A stretch of DNA of 36,429 bases from Verrucomicrobiia bacterium (lineage in GTDB: Bacteria; Verrucomicrobiota; Verrucomicrobiia; Limisphaerales; DSYF01), in NCBI GenBank assembly GCA_035765895.1, contig DASTWL010000066.1, positions 1 to 36,429 of the forward strand. Direction: 5' to 3'. Under the pieces are notes generated by a model, which was not told where the DNA came from, did not search any database, and was given only the letters and a program-made list of their open reading frames with translations. Within the stretch, counting starts at the first letter, position 1. Each line of letters opens with the position of its first letter. A program made the position numbers and the translations under genes. Positions 25,856 to 33,921 of this stretch are shown one piece after another.

Positions 25856-27745
25856 TCACGTCTGGTCCGCCAGCTTCTCAAAGCTTTCTTCGATGGAGCG
25901 CGTATCCTGAATGCGCGCCAGCCGGGCGTAAAGCCCGTTGGCTCCGAGCAATTCCGCGTGCGTGCCGCGTTCGATGATCTCGCCGTGGCGTAGAACGAGG
26001 ATTTGGTCTGCGTTTCGCACCGTGCTCAAACGATGAGCGATCACGAAACTGGTGCGGTTGGCCAGCAATCGTTCCAAAGCTTCCTGAATCAAGCGCTCGG
26101 TTGCGGTGTCCACGCTGGCGGTGGCCTCATCGAGAATCAGGATCGGGGCGTTCTTCAACAGTGCGCGGGCAATGCTGACACGCTGTTTTTCGCCCACGCT
26201 CAATTTCACGCCACGTTCGCCCACGCGGGAATCATAACCCCGCGGCAGTCGGCTGATGAACTCATGGCAGTTGGCCGCTTTGGCGGCTGCAATCAGATCT
26301 GCTTCGGTCGCGTCCAGTTTGCCATAGAGGATGTTCTCCCGCACGGTGCCGTTGAACAGAAACGCTTCCTGGCTGACAACGCTGATGTGCTCGCGCAAGG
26401 ATTCAAGGCGCACGTTGCGAACATCCTGCCCATCGATCTGGATGCGGCCGCTGGTGGCTTCGTAGAACGCCGGCAGCAGATTGACCAGGGTGGATTTGCC
26501 TGCCCCGGTGGGGCCGACCAACGCAATCATTTGCCCGGGTAAAACATGGAGGTTGATGTCGTGAAGCACCTGCCGCACCTCTGCCTTGTCGGGTGACGTA
26601 AGGCGGTCGGCCTGCCTTGCCGACGGCTTGCTGCGCAGAATGCTTTCATAGTTGAAGCCGACCTGTTCGTAAACCACCTCGCCTCGCACCGGCAACCGCA
26701 GCGATTGCGTCCGGTCTGCGCGTTCTGGTTCGGCATCCAAGATGTCGAAAACGCGCGCCGCCGCGGCGCGTGCCGATTGCAGCATTTGATTCAGCCCATG
26801 CAAACGGCCGATCGGTTCATAAAAAAACATGCCGGCGTAGAGCATGAAGGCCACGAGCTGGCCGACGTCCATTTTGTGGGACAACACCTGGGCGCCGCCG
26901 ACCCAGAGAATCAGGCCGATGCCGGCAGCTCCGATGAACTGCATGCCGGGCCCATACCAGGCCCAAGCGCGCATCACGACAAGGGTTCCCTGGCGCAAAT
27001 CGTCGGCGCGGGCCGCGAAGCGTGCATCCTCGTGTTCCTGCCGTCCAAAGGCCTTGATTTGCCGGACGCCTTGGAGATCGTCCATGAGCAGTGCGTTCAT
27101 TGCGCTCGAAGCTTCACGCTGGAGACGATAACGTTTGTGCGCGGTCAACGTATACCACAACGCGCCGCCAATCAGAAAGGGCAGGGGAATCAGCGCCACG
27201 GCGGTCAGCACCGGGCTGTAAAGAATCATAAAGACGATCGCGCCGGCAACGCTCAACAGGGCCACCGTGCCTTGCTCGGTGCCATCAATGAGCAATCGCT
27301 CGACGTTGTTCACGTCTTCTATGATGCGCGTCATCAAGTCGCCCGATGCGCGTTGATCAAACCAGGAAACCGGCAGGCGCTGCAGTCGCGCGAACACCTG
27401 GCGGCGCATGTCAAAAATGACGTTCTGTTCCAGCCGGTTGTTGATGCGAATGCGGATGCTGTTGAAGGTTTCGCGCAACAGAAATGCCAGTAACAGAGAA
27501 AGGGCCACTGGTGTGAGCAATTCATGGCGCCCGGCTTTGATGACGTCGTCGATGATGATCTTCGTCAGCTTTGGGTAGGCCATGCCGGCTGCCAGTGAAA
27601 ACACGGCGCACAGCACTGTGCCGACCGACATCGCCTTGTAGGGGCGCAGGTAAACCGCAACGCGGCGGATCACCTCTCCACTCGGGCGCGGCGCGGATTT
27701 GAACGAGGGGTCGGTGTGGCTGGCGTGACGGTGATGGCTGCTCAT
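25856..27745 (-). CDS. ABC exporter, fused permease and ATPase (MsbA-like)
   Basis: This 629-residue half-transporter has a six-helix type 1 exporter domain (about residues 30-330) and a nucleotide-binding domain. The Walker A motif GPTGAGKST is at 411-419, the Q-loop in SVVSQEAFLFNGTVREN, the signature LSVGEKQR at 515-522, Walker B LILDEATASVD with Asp539 and Glu540, and the H-loop His in IAHRLSTV. The signature has Val and Glu in place of Gly and Gln of the usual LSGGQ. It should work as a homodimer that exports a lipid or drug-like molecule; the substrate is not visible. A 20-residue insert between FNYES and EVRQVLHDI, containing a Pro/Lys/Arg-rich segment, is longer than usual. The N-terminus is His-rich (SSHHRHASH). 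Confidence 0.9.
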   Translation of the reverse strand: MSSHHRHASHTDPSFKSAPRPSGEVIRRVAVYLRPYKAMSVGTVLCAVFSLAAGMAYPKLTKIIIDDVIKAGRHELLTPVALSLLLAFLLRETFNSIRIRINNRLEQNVIFDMRRQVFARLQRLPVSWFDQRASGDLMTRIIEDVNNVERLLIDGTEQGTVALLSVAGAIVFMILYSPVLTAVALIPLPFLIGGALWYTLTAHKRYRLQREASSAMNALLMDDLQGVRQIKAFGRQEHEDARFAARADDLRQGTLVVMRAWAWYGPGMQFIGAAGIGLILWVGGAQVLSHKMDVGQLVAFMLYAGMFFYEPIGRLHGLNQMLQSARAAAARVFDILDAEPERADRTQSLRLPVRGEVVYEQVGFNYESILRSKPSARQADRLTSPDKAEVRQVLHDINLHVLPGQMIALVGPTGAGKSTLVNLLPAFYEATSGRIQIDGQDVRNVRLESLREHISVVSQEAFLFNGTVRENILYGKLDATEADLIAAAKAANCHEFISRLPRGYDSRVGERGVKLSVGEKQRVSIARALLKNAPILILDEATASVDTATERLIQEALERLLANRTSFVIAHRLSTVRNADQILVLRHGEIIERGTHAELLGANGLYARLARIQDTRSIEESFEKLADQT

Positions 27746-27793
27746 GAAACGGGCAACGTGCGGCTCGATTGGGGCAAGTTCATCAAAATCAAA

Positions 27794-28312
27794 CTATCGC
27801 ACATTGCGGTCGAGAAATTCCACCATGGCCTTGCCGAACGGCGCCAGATCGCGTGGCGTGCGGCTCGAGATGAGATTCCCATCTACGACCACCGGTTCAT
27901 TCACCCAGAGGGCGCCCGCATTCTCCAGGTCATCCTTGATGCCCAGCGAGCCCGTCGCGCGTTTGCCCTTGAGGATTTTGGCAGAAATCGGAATCCAGCC
28001 GCCATGGCATATAAAAGCCACCAGCTTTCCTTGCTCGAAGAACTCGTGGGTCAATGAAAGCACCTTGGCGTCCCGCCGCAATTTATCCGGCATAAAACCA
28101 CCTGGCACCAGCAATCCGCAAAAGTTTTCGCTGCGCGCATCCTTCAGCAGCAGATCGCTTGCAGCCGGATAACCATGTTTGCCTGCATAAGTCCGCAGTT
28201 CTGGTCCGGCCACGCGCATGGCGTAGCCGGCCTCCTCAACTCGCAGCTTGGGATACCACAGTTCCAAATCCTCGTAGAGGTCATCCACGAACGTGAGCAG
28301 TGTTTTTTGCAT
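27794..28312 (-). CDS. DJ-1/PfpI family protein
   Basis: The 172-residue protein starts at the ATG at 28312, which has a good promoter just upstream and gives the usual family length; the open frame extends much further 5' but antisense to nothing recognisable. Conserved features are Glu14 (LYEDLELWYP), PGGFMPDKLR (70-79) and the nucleophile elbow FICHGGW with Cys102-His103. These match the Glu-Cys-His set of PfpI/YhbO-type proteins, which act as stress-related glyoxalase-like enzymes, deglycases or peptidases; the true activity is disputed. It lies between the YggS gene and the ABC exporter on the same strand. Confidence 0.87.
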   Translation of the reverse strand: MQKTLLTFVDDLYEDLELWYPKLRVEEAGYAMRVAGPELRTYAGKHGYPAASDLLLKDARSENFCGLLVPGGFMPDKLRRDAKVLSLTHEFFEQGKLVAFICHGGWIPISAKILKGKRATGSLGIKDDLENAGALWVNEPVVVDGNLISSRTPRDLAPFGKAMVEFLDRNVR

Positions 28313-28318
28313 GGAGAG

Positions 28319-28347
28319 AGTTATTGCCCAAATGTGCCAAACCGCAA
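28319..28347 (-). promoter_or_regulatory. Promoter of the PfpI gene, leaderless layout
   Basis: On the minus strand TTGCGG (28342-28347) is followed by a 17-base spacer and ATAACT (28319-28324), then six bases and the ATG at 28312. The -35 matches TTGACA at four of six positions and the spacing is ideal. Transcription would start at or next to the start codon. Confidence 0.5.
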
Positions 28348-28380
28348 GCGGCGAGTCGGCGGACGGGACGAAGGCGCCGG

Positions 28381-29073
28381 CTACTTCGCCTGCCGGGGGC
28401 GCTCGCCAAAAAGCGCGGTGCCGATGCGGACGATGGTGGCGCCCTCTTCGATGGCCACCTCGAAGTCGCCGCTCATGCCCATGCTGAGCTGCGCCAACGG
28501 TGCGCCGAGGAGGGCTTCGCAACGCTGCTGGAGTTCGCGCGCCTGGCGGAAAAACGGGCGCACCTGTTCGGCCACGGGCTTCCACGGCGGCACGGTCATC
28601 AAGCCGTGGATTTCGAGGCGCGGCAACGCATTGAGATCATTCAATTCGTCCAGCAACCGCCCGGGTGCATAACCAAACTTGCTGGCTTCACCGGCGAGAT
28701 TGACTTCCAGCAGCACCGGCAGGCGCCTGCCCGCCTGTTCGCACCGCTTGTTCAACTCCTCGGCCAGCGCCAGGCTGTCCACGCTCTGAATCATTTCAAA
28801 CAACTCTACGGCGTCGCGCGTCTTGTTGGATTGCAGGTGGCCGATGAAATGCCAGCGCAACTTGCCGGAGCACTGCGGGATTTTGGCCTTGGCCTCCTGC
28901 ACCTTGTTTTCCCCGAAAAACACGAGGCCCAAATCTGCCGCGGCCTGCACGGTAGCGGGCGGATGTGTCTTGGTCACGGCCATGAGCGTGACGGAGGCGG
29001 GATCGCGGCGCGCGCGGTCACACGCGGCGGCGATGCGTTGTTGAATGCCGTTGAGGTTGCCAGCAAAGTCCAC
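28381..29073 (-). CDS. YggS/PLPBP family pyridoxal phosphate homeostasis protein
   Basis: Starting at GTG 29073 gives 230 residues, the usual family length, and an N-terminus of the standard form (DFAGNLNGIQQRI). The frame continues to an ATG at 29175, but that start would overlap the divergent EVE gene and add residues foreign to the family. The PLP lysine is Lys35 in MAVTKTHPP. Other signatures are FFGENKVQEAKAK, WHFIGHLQSNKTRDAV, LLEVNLAGEASKFG and LSMGMSGDFEVAIEEGATIVRIGTALFG near the C-terminus. These proteins bind PLP without known catalysis and buffer the cofactor and amino-acid pools. The stop is 68 bases from the start of the PfpI gene. Confidence 0.92.
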   Translation of the reverse strand: MDFAGNLNGIQQRIAAACDRARRDPASVTLMAVTKTHPPATVQAAADLGLVFFGENKVQEAKAKIPQCSGKLRWHFIGHLQSNKTRDAVELFEMIQSVDSLALAEELNKRCEQAGRRLPVLLEVNLAGEASKFGYAPGRLLDELNDLNALPRLEIHGLMTVPPWKPVAEQVRPFFRQARELQQRCEALLGAPLAQLSMGMSGDFEVAIEEGATIVRIGTALFGERPRQAK

Positions 29074-29173
29074 GGCCGAATCGTAAATCGTAAAGCCGGC
29101 GCCGTAAATTCCTACCTGCGCGCAAATGGTTGAAAGGACGTGACGGAACCGGCGCCGCGCGACAAACTCGCGC

Positions 29174-29587
29174 ATGAATTATTGGCTGGTTAAATCAGAG
29201 CCCGACGCCTACGCGTGGGCCACGTTCGTCAAGGATGGCCGGACGGCCTGGACCGGGGTGCGCAATTTTGCCGCGCGAATCCACCTCCGCGCCATGAAGA
29301 AGGGCGACACGGTTTTTTACTATCACAGCAACGAGGGCAAGGAAGTGGTCGGCGTGGCGCGGGTCATCAAGGAATTCTATCCGGATGCCACGGCGGAGGA
29401 GGGGGACTGGTCGTGCGTGGATTTGCAGCCGGTGAAGCCGCTCGTCCAGCCGGTGACGCTGTCGCAGATCAAGGGCGACGCCGTCCTGAAGGAAATGCTG
29501 CTGGTAAGGCAATCGCGCCTTTCGGTGATGCCCGTTACGAAAGCGCAGGCCGAGCGATTGCTCAAGCTGGGCGGGACAAAACTTTGA
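29174..29587 (+). CDS. EVE domain protein
   Basis: The 137-residue protein is a single EVE domain, related to the PUA-like fold of human THYN1: MNYWLVKSEPDAYAW at the start, WTGVRNFAARIHLRAMKKGDTVFYYHS, and VVGVARVIKEFYPD. EVE domains bind modified bases in DNA or RNA through an aromatic pocket. It is an isolated plus-strand gene between the minus-strand YggS and pyrD genes, with its stop 15 bases from the pyrD stop. Confidence 0.9.
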   Translation: MNYWLVKSEPDAYAWATFVKDGRTAWTGVRNFAARIHLRAMKKGDTVFYYHSNEGKEVVGVARVIKEFYPDATAEEGDWSCVDLQPVKPLVQPVTLSQIKGDAVLKEMLLVRQSRLSVMPVTKAQAERLLKLGGTKL

Positions 29588-29602
29588 AACGCGCGGGGGC
29601 GT

Positions 29603-30715
29603 TCAGCGCACATCGAGGCCAACGGCTTCGGACAGTTTTTTCAGCCCACAGCCGGTCAGCCGTTCCTGCAGGCCGGCGACGATCCGTTTCGGCAGCGTCG
29701 GCCCTTCGTAGATGAAGCCTGTGTAGAGCTGGATGAGGCTCGCGCCGGAAACAATTTTTTCCCACGCATCTTCCACCGTGAAAATGCCGCCCACGCCGAT
29801 GATGGGCACCTTGCCCTGTGATTGTTTGAACAGATGACGGATGACTTCGGTGCTGCGGGCCCGCACCGGGCGGCCGCTGAGCCCGCCGGTTTCCGCATAG
29901 ACTCGTTGCAATTCCGGGTCCGTTGCGGCGGGACGGCTGATGGTGGTGTTCGTCGCCACGAGTCCGGCCAGCTGACGCTCCGTCACGAGCGACAAAATGT
30001 CGTCCAACGCCTCGAAGGTGAGGTCCGGCGCCACTTTGACGAGAATGGGCTTGGGCGGCCGTTGCTTGGCGTTGTGCTGATTGACGTCCTGGAGCGCGAG
30101 CAGGATTTCGTTCAGCGCGGAGCGGTCCTGCAACTGCCGCAAGTTGGGCGTGTTGGGCGAACTGACATTGACCACAAAAAAGTCCGCGTAGGGCCAGAGC
30201 GTGCGAAACGAGCTGGCGTAATCTTGTGGCGCCTCGGTCAGCGGGGTGATTTTGGACTTGCCCAGATTGATGCCGATCGGGTGTGCGGGCCAGCGACCGA
30301 TTTTGCGCCAGTGCTCCAGCTCCCTAGCGACCGCTTCCGCGCCGGGATTGTTGAAGCCCATGCGATTGATGATGGCTTCAGCCGTCGGCGCCCGGAAAAT
30401 GCGGGGTTTGGGATTGCCCGGCTGGGCGTGCCACGTGACGGCGCCCAGTTCCGCGTGGCCAAACCCAAGCGCCTTCCACGCGGGGACGGCTTCCGCCGAC
30501 TTGTCCATGCCGGCGGCCAGACCGACCGGATTGGGGAAGCGCAAACCGAAACATTCCACCGGCAGCGCTGCGGCACCGCAGACGGCTTCCATGGCTTCGG
30601 CACAAAAGGGGCTGCGGCTGGCTCGGCCCAGCCAGGTCATTGTCGAGGTGTGAACAGCTTCCGGGTCTCGTTGGAAAAACGCGGGGCGCACCAGCCGCCG
30701 GTAAAACCAGCTCAT
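29603..30715 (-). CDS. pyrD: Dihydroorotate dehydrogenase (quinone), class 2
   Basis: The ATG at 30715 gives 370 residues (a TTG two codons upstream is possible). It catalyses the oxidation of dihydroorotate to orotate with quinone as acceptor, the fourth step of pyrimidine synthesis, at the inner membrane. The N-terminal helices (SWFYRRLVRPAFFQRDPE) are the membrane-associated part that marks class 2. The FMN and substrate site is seen in NPVGLAAGMDKSAEAV (62-77), NRMGFNNPGAE (117-127) and VVNVSSPNTPNLRQLQ, with Ser186 as the catalytic base where class 1 enzymes have Cys. PILVKVAPDLT, ATNTTISR and IGVGGIFT bind FMN and phosphate. The usual GTVTPxPQPGNP loop reads GAVTWHAQPGNP here. Confidence 0.95.
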   Translation of the reverse strand: MSWFYRRLVRPAFFQRDPEAVHTSTMTWLGRASRSPFCAEAMEAVCGAAALPVECFGLRFPNPVGLAAGMDKSAEAVPAWKALGFGHAELGAVTWHAQPGNPKPRIFRAPTAEAIINRMGFNNPGAEAVARELEHWRKIGRWPAHPIGINLGKSKITPLTEAPQDYASSFRTLWPYADFFVVNVSSPNTPNLRQLQDRSALNEILLALQDVNQHNAKQRPPKPILVKVAPDLTFEALDDILSLVTERQLAGLVATNTTISRPAATDPELQRVYAETGGLSGRPVRARSTEVIRHLFKQSQGKVPIIGVGGIFTVEDAWEKIVSGASLIQLYTGFIYEGPTLPKRIVAGLQERLTGCGLKKLSEAVGLDVR

Positions 30716-30842
30716 GCCCAAGTTTTGTGCGCGGCGTGCCGGCTGTCGAGGGGATTTCGCGCGACCAAGACACAGTGCCGCCGAAACTTTCCAAGTTCAG
30801 CAGCCGGAGCGTGCGCGTCAGCGGCAACGAGGAGGCGGCCGG

Positions 30843-32873
30843 TCAGGAAAACCGACCGACGGTGGAAGCTGTGGCGCTGGCCTGCACCACATGTTCGCCG
30901 TTGACGGGCTGCCGGCGCGCGGCGTCGAGCGCCTTTTTGTAGGTCGCCAGCGCGAGCAACGGCCACGCGTTGCGATACATGTCGTATTTCAAGTAGAACA
31001 CCTTCGGGAAGCCTGTGCCGGTGATTTCGTCCTCGCTCCACGAGCCGTCGGCATTCTGTGTGCGGATCAGATAATCGATGCCGCGCTGCACGCTCGGGCG
31101 GAACGGGTCGCCGCCCGCGAGCAATCCCATGACGGCCCACGCGGATTGTGACGCAGTGCTCGGGCCCTGACCTTTGAACACGGGATCGTCGTAGGTGTTG
31201 CAGCGCTCGCCCCAGCCGCCATCCTCGTGCTGCACGCTTTCGAGCCAGGTGCGCGCTTTGCGCAACCACGGTTGCTGCATGTCGAGGTTGAGCGCGCGAA
31301 GGCCGCGCAACACCTGCCACGTGCCGTAAATGTAGTTCACGCCCCAGCGGCCATACCACGAGCCATCGTCTTCCTGTTGTCCGCGGATGTAGCTGAGCGC
31401 GCGCTGAATTTGCGGGTGGCTGACCGGGAATCCCTCGTAGCCGAGCAATTCAAGGATGCGTGCCGTGATGTCGGCGCACTCGGGGTCGAGCATCGCGTTG
31501 TGATCGGCGAACGGCACTTTTTCCAGAATGTTCTTGGTGCAATCCTTGTCGAAGGCCGCCCAGCCGCCGTCCTTGCACTGAAAGGTCAGCATCCAGTTCA
31601 GGCCGCGCTTGAAGCATTCGTCACGATTGTCAGGGTTGTCAGTCGGCACCTGGCGCAGCGCCAGCAGGACCATGGCGGTGTCGTCCACGTCCGGATTCCA
31701 CTTGTTGTCGAACTCGAACACCCAGCCGCTGGGTTCCACCTTCACCGGGTTCTTGTGAATCCAGTCGCCCCGGAACCGGATTTCCTTGTTCATGATCCAT
31801 TCCGCGGCGCGTTTGAGCCGGGGATCGTCGGCGGGAACGCCTGATTCGCGCAGGCACAACAGCACGATGGCGCTGTCCCAGACCGGGCTGAAGCACGGTT
31901 CAATCCGCACGCTGTCGGCGGTTTCGTGCTGGAGATTTTTCAGGTGCCGCCACTCGCGTTGCAGGATGGGATTCGTGTCCGAGTAGCCGAGCGCCTTGAG
32001 GGCGATGACGGAGTTCAGCATGGCCGGGAAAATGGCGGCCAGGCCTTCCGAGCCTTCGAAGCGTTCCAGCATCCATTGTTCGGCCTTTTTTAGCGCCAGC
32101 CGGCGGAACGGGTGAATGCCGTGCCGGGCAAACTTCTCGGCAAACTTGTGCAGGCGGTCGAGCCACAGGAAAAAATTGCGCCACGTCACCGCTTCGGGAT
32201 CCGGCGGCAGGGCGAGATCACGTTCGTGGATGCCTTCCGGATACAACTCATCGAGGTCGATGCCCTGTTTCGGCTCGCGGGTGGGGCGGAAGTGATTAAT
32301 GATGGCCAGGGGCACGAGCATGGCCCGGCTCCAGTTGCTCATCTCCCAGAAGTTGACGTGAAACCATTTGCCGATCAGCAGGACTTCGCAGGGAATGGTC
32401 GGCACGTAATCCCACGGGAACAGGCCGAGCAATGCAAGGTAGAGTTTGGAGAACGTGTTCATCCGCGGCACGCCACCCAGGCTGAGGGCCATGGCGCGCG
32501 CCTTGAGCATGCGATGGTCGGTCACCGGCACACCCGCAAGTTTCAGCGCGAGGTAAGCCTTGATGGTCGCATTCACCTCGGCCGGACCACCGTGGTAAAT
32601 GTTCCAGCCGCCGTCGGAAAGTTGTTTGCTGAAGATGTGATTGACGGCTTTGCGCTGCCATTCCGGGTCCATGTCGCCCGCCCAGTGATGGTAGGCGACC
32701 ATGTCCGCCACCAAGGTCACATCGACCATCAATTCGCCCACCCAGTAGCCTTCGGGCCTCTGGACGCTCAGCAAATAGTTCTGCGACCGCGTGATTGCGG
32801 CCGCCAAGGCGTCCGGCGACACCGCTGGCACAGGAGGGGTGACGGTGGTGAATCCGGAACGAATCTCCGACAT
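30843..32873 (-). CDS. shc: Squalene-hopene cyclase
   Basis: From the ATG at 32873 the protein has 676 residues; a GTG 15 bases upstream is an alternative start. It cyclises squalene to hopene, the committed step of hopanoid synthesis, on the inner membrane. The catalytic DxDD motif (DVDD) is at 395-398. QW repeats typical of the family are visible (QRPEGYWVGEL, KDGGWAAFD, QEDDGSWYGRWGVNYIYGTWQVLRGL-type, EDGGWGERCNTYDD and NADGSWSED). The GPSTASQSAWAVMGLLAGG block near the C-terminus is standard. The gene stands alone, without hpn genes for squalene formation or hopanoid modification nearby, and is divergent from dapF. Confidence 0.95.
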   Translation of the reverse strand: MSEIRSGFTTVTPPVPAVSPDALAAAITRSQNYLLSVQRPEGYWVGELMVDVTLVADMVAYHHWAGDMDPEWQRKAVNHIFSKQLSDGGWNIYHGGPAEVNATIKAYLALKLAGVPVTDHRMLKARAMALSLGGVPRMNTFSKLYLALLGLFPWDYVPTIPCEVLLIGKWFHVNFWEMSNWSRAMLVPLAIINHFRPTREPKQGIDLDELYPEGIHERDLALPPDPEAVTWRNFFLWLDRLHKFAEKFARHGIHPFRRLALKKAEQWMLERFEGSEGLAAIFPAMLNSVIALKALGYSDTNPILQREWRHLKNLQHETADSVRIEPCFSPVWDSAIVLLCLRESGVPADDPRLKRAAEWIMNKEIRFRGDWIHKNPVKVEPSGWVFEFDNKWNPDVDDTAMVLLALRQVPTDNPDNRDECFKRGLNWMLTFQCKDGGWAAFDKDCTKNILEKVPFADHNAMLDPECADITARILELLGYEGFPVSHPQIQRALSYIRGQQEDDGSWYGRWGVNYIYGTWQVLRGLRALNLDMQQPWLRKARTWLESVQHEDGGWGERCNTYDDPVFKGQGPSTASQSAWAVMGLLAGGDPFRPSVQRGIDYLIRTQNADGSWSEDEITGTGFPKVFYLKYDMYRNAWPLLALATYKKALDAARRQPVNGEHVVQASATASTVGRFS

Positions 32874-32982
32874 TGAACTAACTGACACGGCGGTAATTTG
32901 TGAATGGGGCGAGAGGCTGTAAAGGCTTTAATCGCCGGCGCCCGCCGGGCAAACACTCCAGATGCACACGGCAAACTTCCCC

Positions 32983-33010
32983 TTGAACTTTTGGGTTCCC
33001 ACCTTAGCTT
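32983..33010 (+). promoter_or_regulatory. Possible dapF promoter, near-leaderless
   Basis: TTGAAC (32983-32988) and TAGCTT (33005-33010) are separated by 16 bases and lie just before the dapF ATG at 33019, leaving 8 bases after the -10. The -35 agrees with TTGACA at four positions (TTGA). Confidence 0.4.
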
Positions 33011-33018
33011 TGCCCGCC

Positions 33019-33831
33019 ATGATTCTGGATTTCGTCAAAATGAACGGCGCGGGGAATGACTTCGTGCTCTATGACAACCGTTTGCGCTCCGTCAACCTCA
33101 CGCCCGCGCAAGTCGTCCGGATTTGCGACCGTCATCGCGGCGTCGGCGCGGACGGTGTGATCGGGCTGGTCCCGTGCGATTCCGGCAAGGCGGGCTGGGC
33201 TTGGGAATTCTGGAACAGCGACGGCAGCCCGGCCGAAATGTGCGGCAATGGGGCGCGCTGTTTCGCGCGCTACGTGCAGCGTCTCGTCGGTGGCGCGGAG
33301 ATGATCACCTTCGAAACCACGGCCGGCATTATTTCCGCCCAGTTTCGGGGTGAACTCGTCAGCGTCAACCTGACCGTGCCCAAGGATGAGCGCCTCAACA
33401 TGAAAGTGCCCCTGACCAGTGCAGGCGAAACGGTCATTCATTCGATCAATACCGGCGTGCCGCACGCCGTCATCTTCGTTCCGGACGCAGACAAGGCCAT
33501 GCTGGCCAGTGTTGGCCCCGAAGTCCGGCGGCATGCCGTGTTCGGCCCGCGCGGCACCAACGTCAACTTCGTCCAGGTGCTCGGGCCGGGCAGCATTCGC
33601 GTCCGCACCTTTGAGCGCGGGGTCGAGGGCGAGACGCTTGCGTGCGGCACCGGCGTGGCCGCCTCCGCGTTGATTGCGTCCAAAGTCCACCAGTTCACCT
33701 CACCCGTGAAAGTGCGCGTGCAGGGTGGCGATGAACTGGAAGTGAGCTTCAGCACCAGCAACGGCGTCATCAACGACGTCCGGTTGCGCGGGCCGGCGGA
33801 TTTCTGTTTCTACGGCCGCATTGAAATCTGA
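33019..33831 (+). CDS. dapF: Diaminopimelate epimerase
   Basis: The 270-residue enzyme interconverts LL- and meso-diaminopimelate for lysine and peptidoglycan. The ATG at 33019 begins the family N-terminus (LDFVKMNGAGNDFVLYD). The two catalytic Cys are Cys75 in EMCGNGARC and Cys209 in LACGTGVAASA. FGPRGTNVNFVQVL and RTFERGVEGET are further family blocks. An ATG at 32962 is open in the same frame but would add residues not found in the family. It leads the plus-strand dapF-dapA-dapB-folK run, 90 bases before dapA. Confidence 0.95.
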   Translation: MILDFVKMNGAGNDFVLYDNRLRSVNLTPAQVVRICDRHRGVGADGVIGLVPCDSGKAGWAWEFWNSDGSPAEMCGNGARCFARYVQRLVGGAEMITFETTAGIISAQFRGELVSVNLTVPKDERLNMKVPLTSAGETVIHSINTGVPHAVIFVPDADKAMLASVGPEVRRHAVFGPRGTNVNFVQVLGPGSIRVRTFERGVEGETLACGTGVAASALIASKVHQFTSPVKVRVQGGDELEVSFSTSNGVINDVRLRGPADFCFYGRIEI

Positions 33832-33849
33832 TCCCTACCAGCGGGACAG

Positions 33850-33911
33850 TCCGTTGCATCATTTTTCAGTCTCGCCAAGGGGCGCGTGATGCCGGATTGT
33901 ATCCGTTGCAT
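33850..33911 (+). repeat. Ten-base direct repeat in the dapF-dapA gap
   Basis: TCCGTTGCAT occurs at 33850-33859 and again at 33902-33911, 52 bases apart, and each is followed shortly by a run of T (ATTTTT and TTTTTT). The copies flank a GC-rich middle and lie directly upstream of dapA. They could bind a regulator or mark a small duplication. The 90-base gap is too short for a lysine riboswitch. Confidence 0.35.
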
Positions 33912-33921
33912 TTTTTGAATC

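Noticed and set aside
28313-28585. Longer N-terminus of the PfpI-type protein
   Set aside because: The extra 91 residues are low-complexity His/Arg/Gly and overlap the YggS gene in another frame. The ATG at 28312 has a good promoter and family-typical N-terminus.
29074-29175. Longer start of the YggS gene at ATG 29175
   Set aside because: It would overlap the divergent EVE gene start and add 34 residues not seen in the family; GTG 29073 gives the standard length and N-terminus.
33832-33921. Lysine riboswitch upstream of dapA
   Set aside because: The 90-base gap is too short for the lysine aptamer and shows none of its helices; only a 10-base direct repeat is seen.
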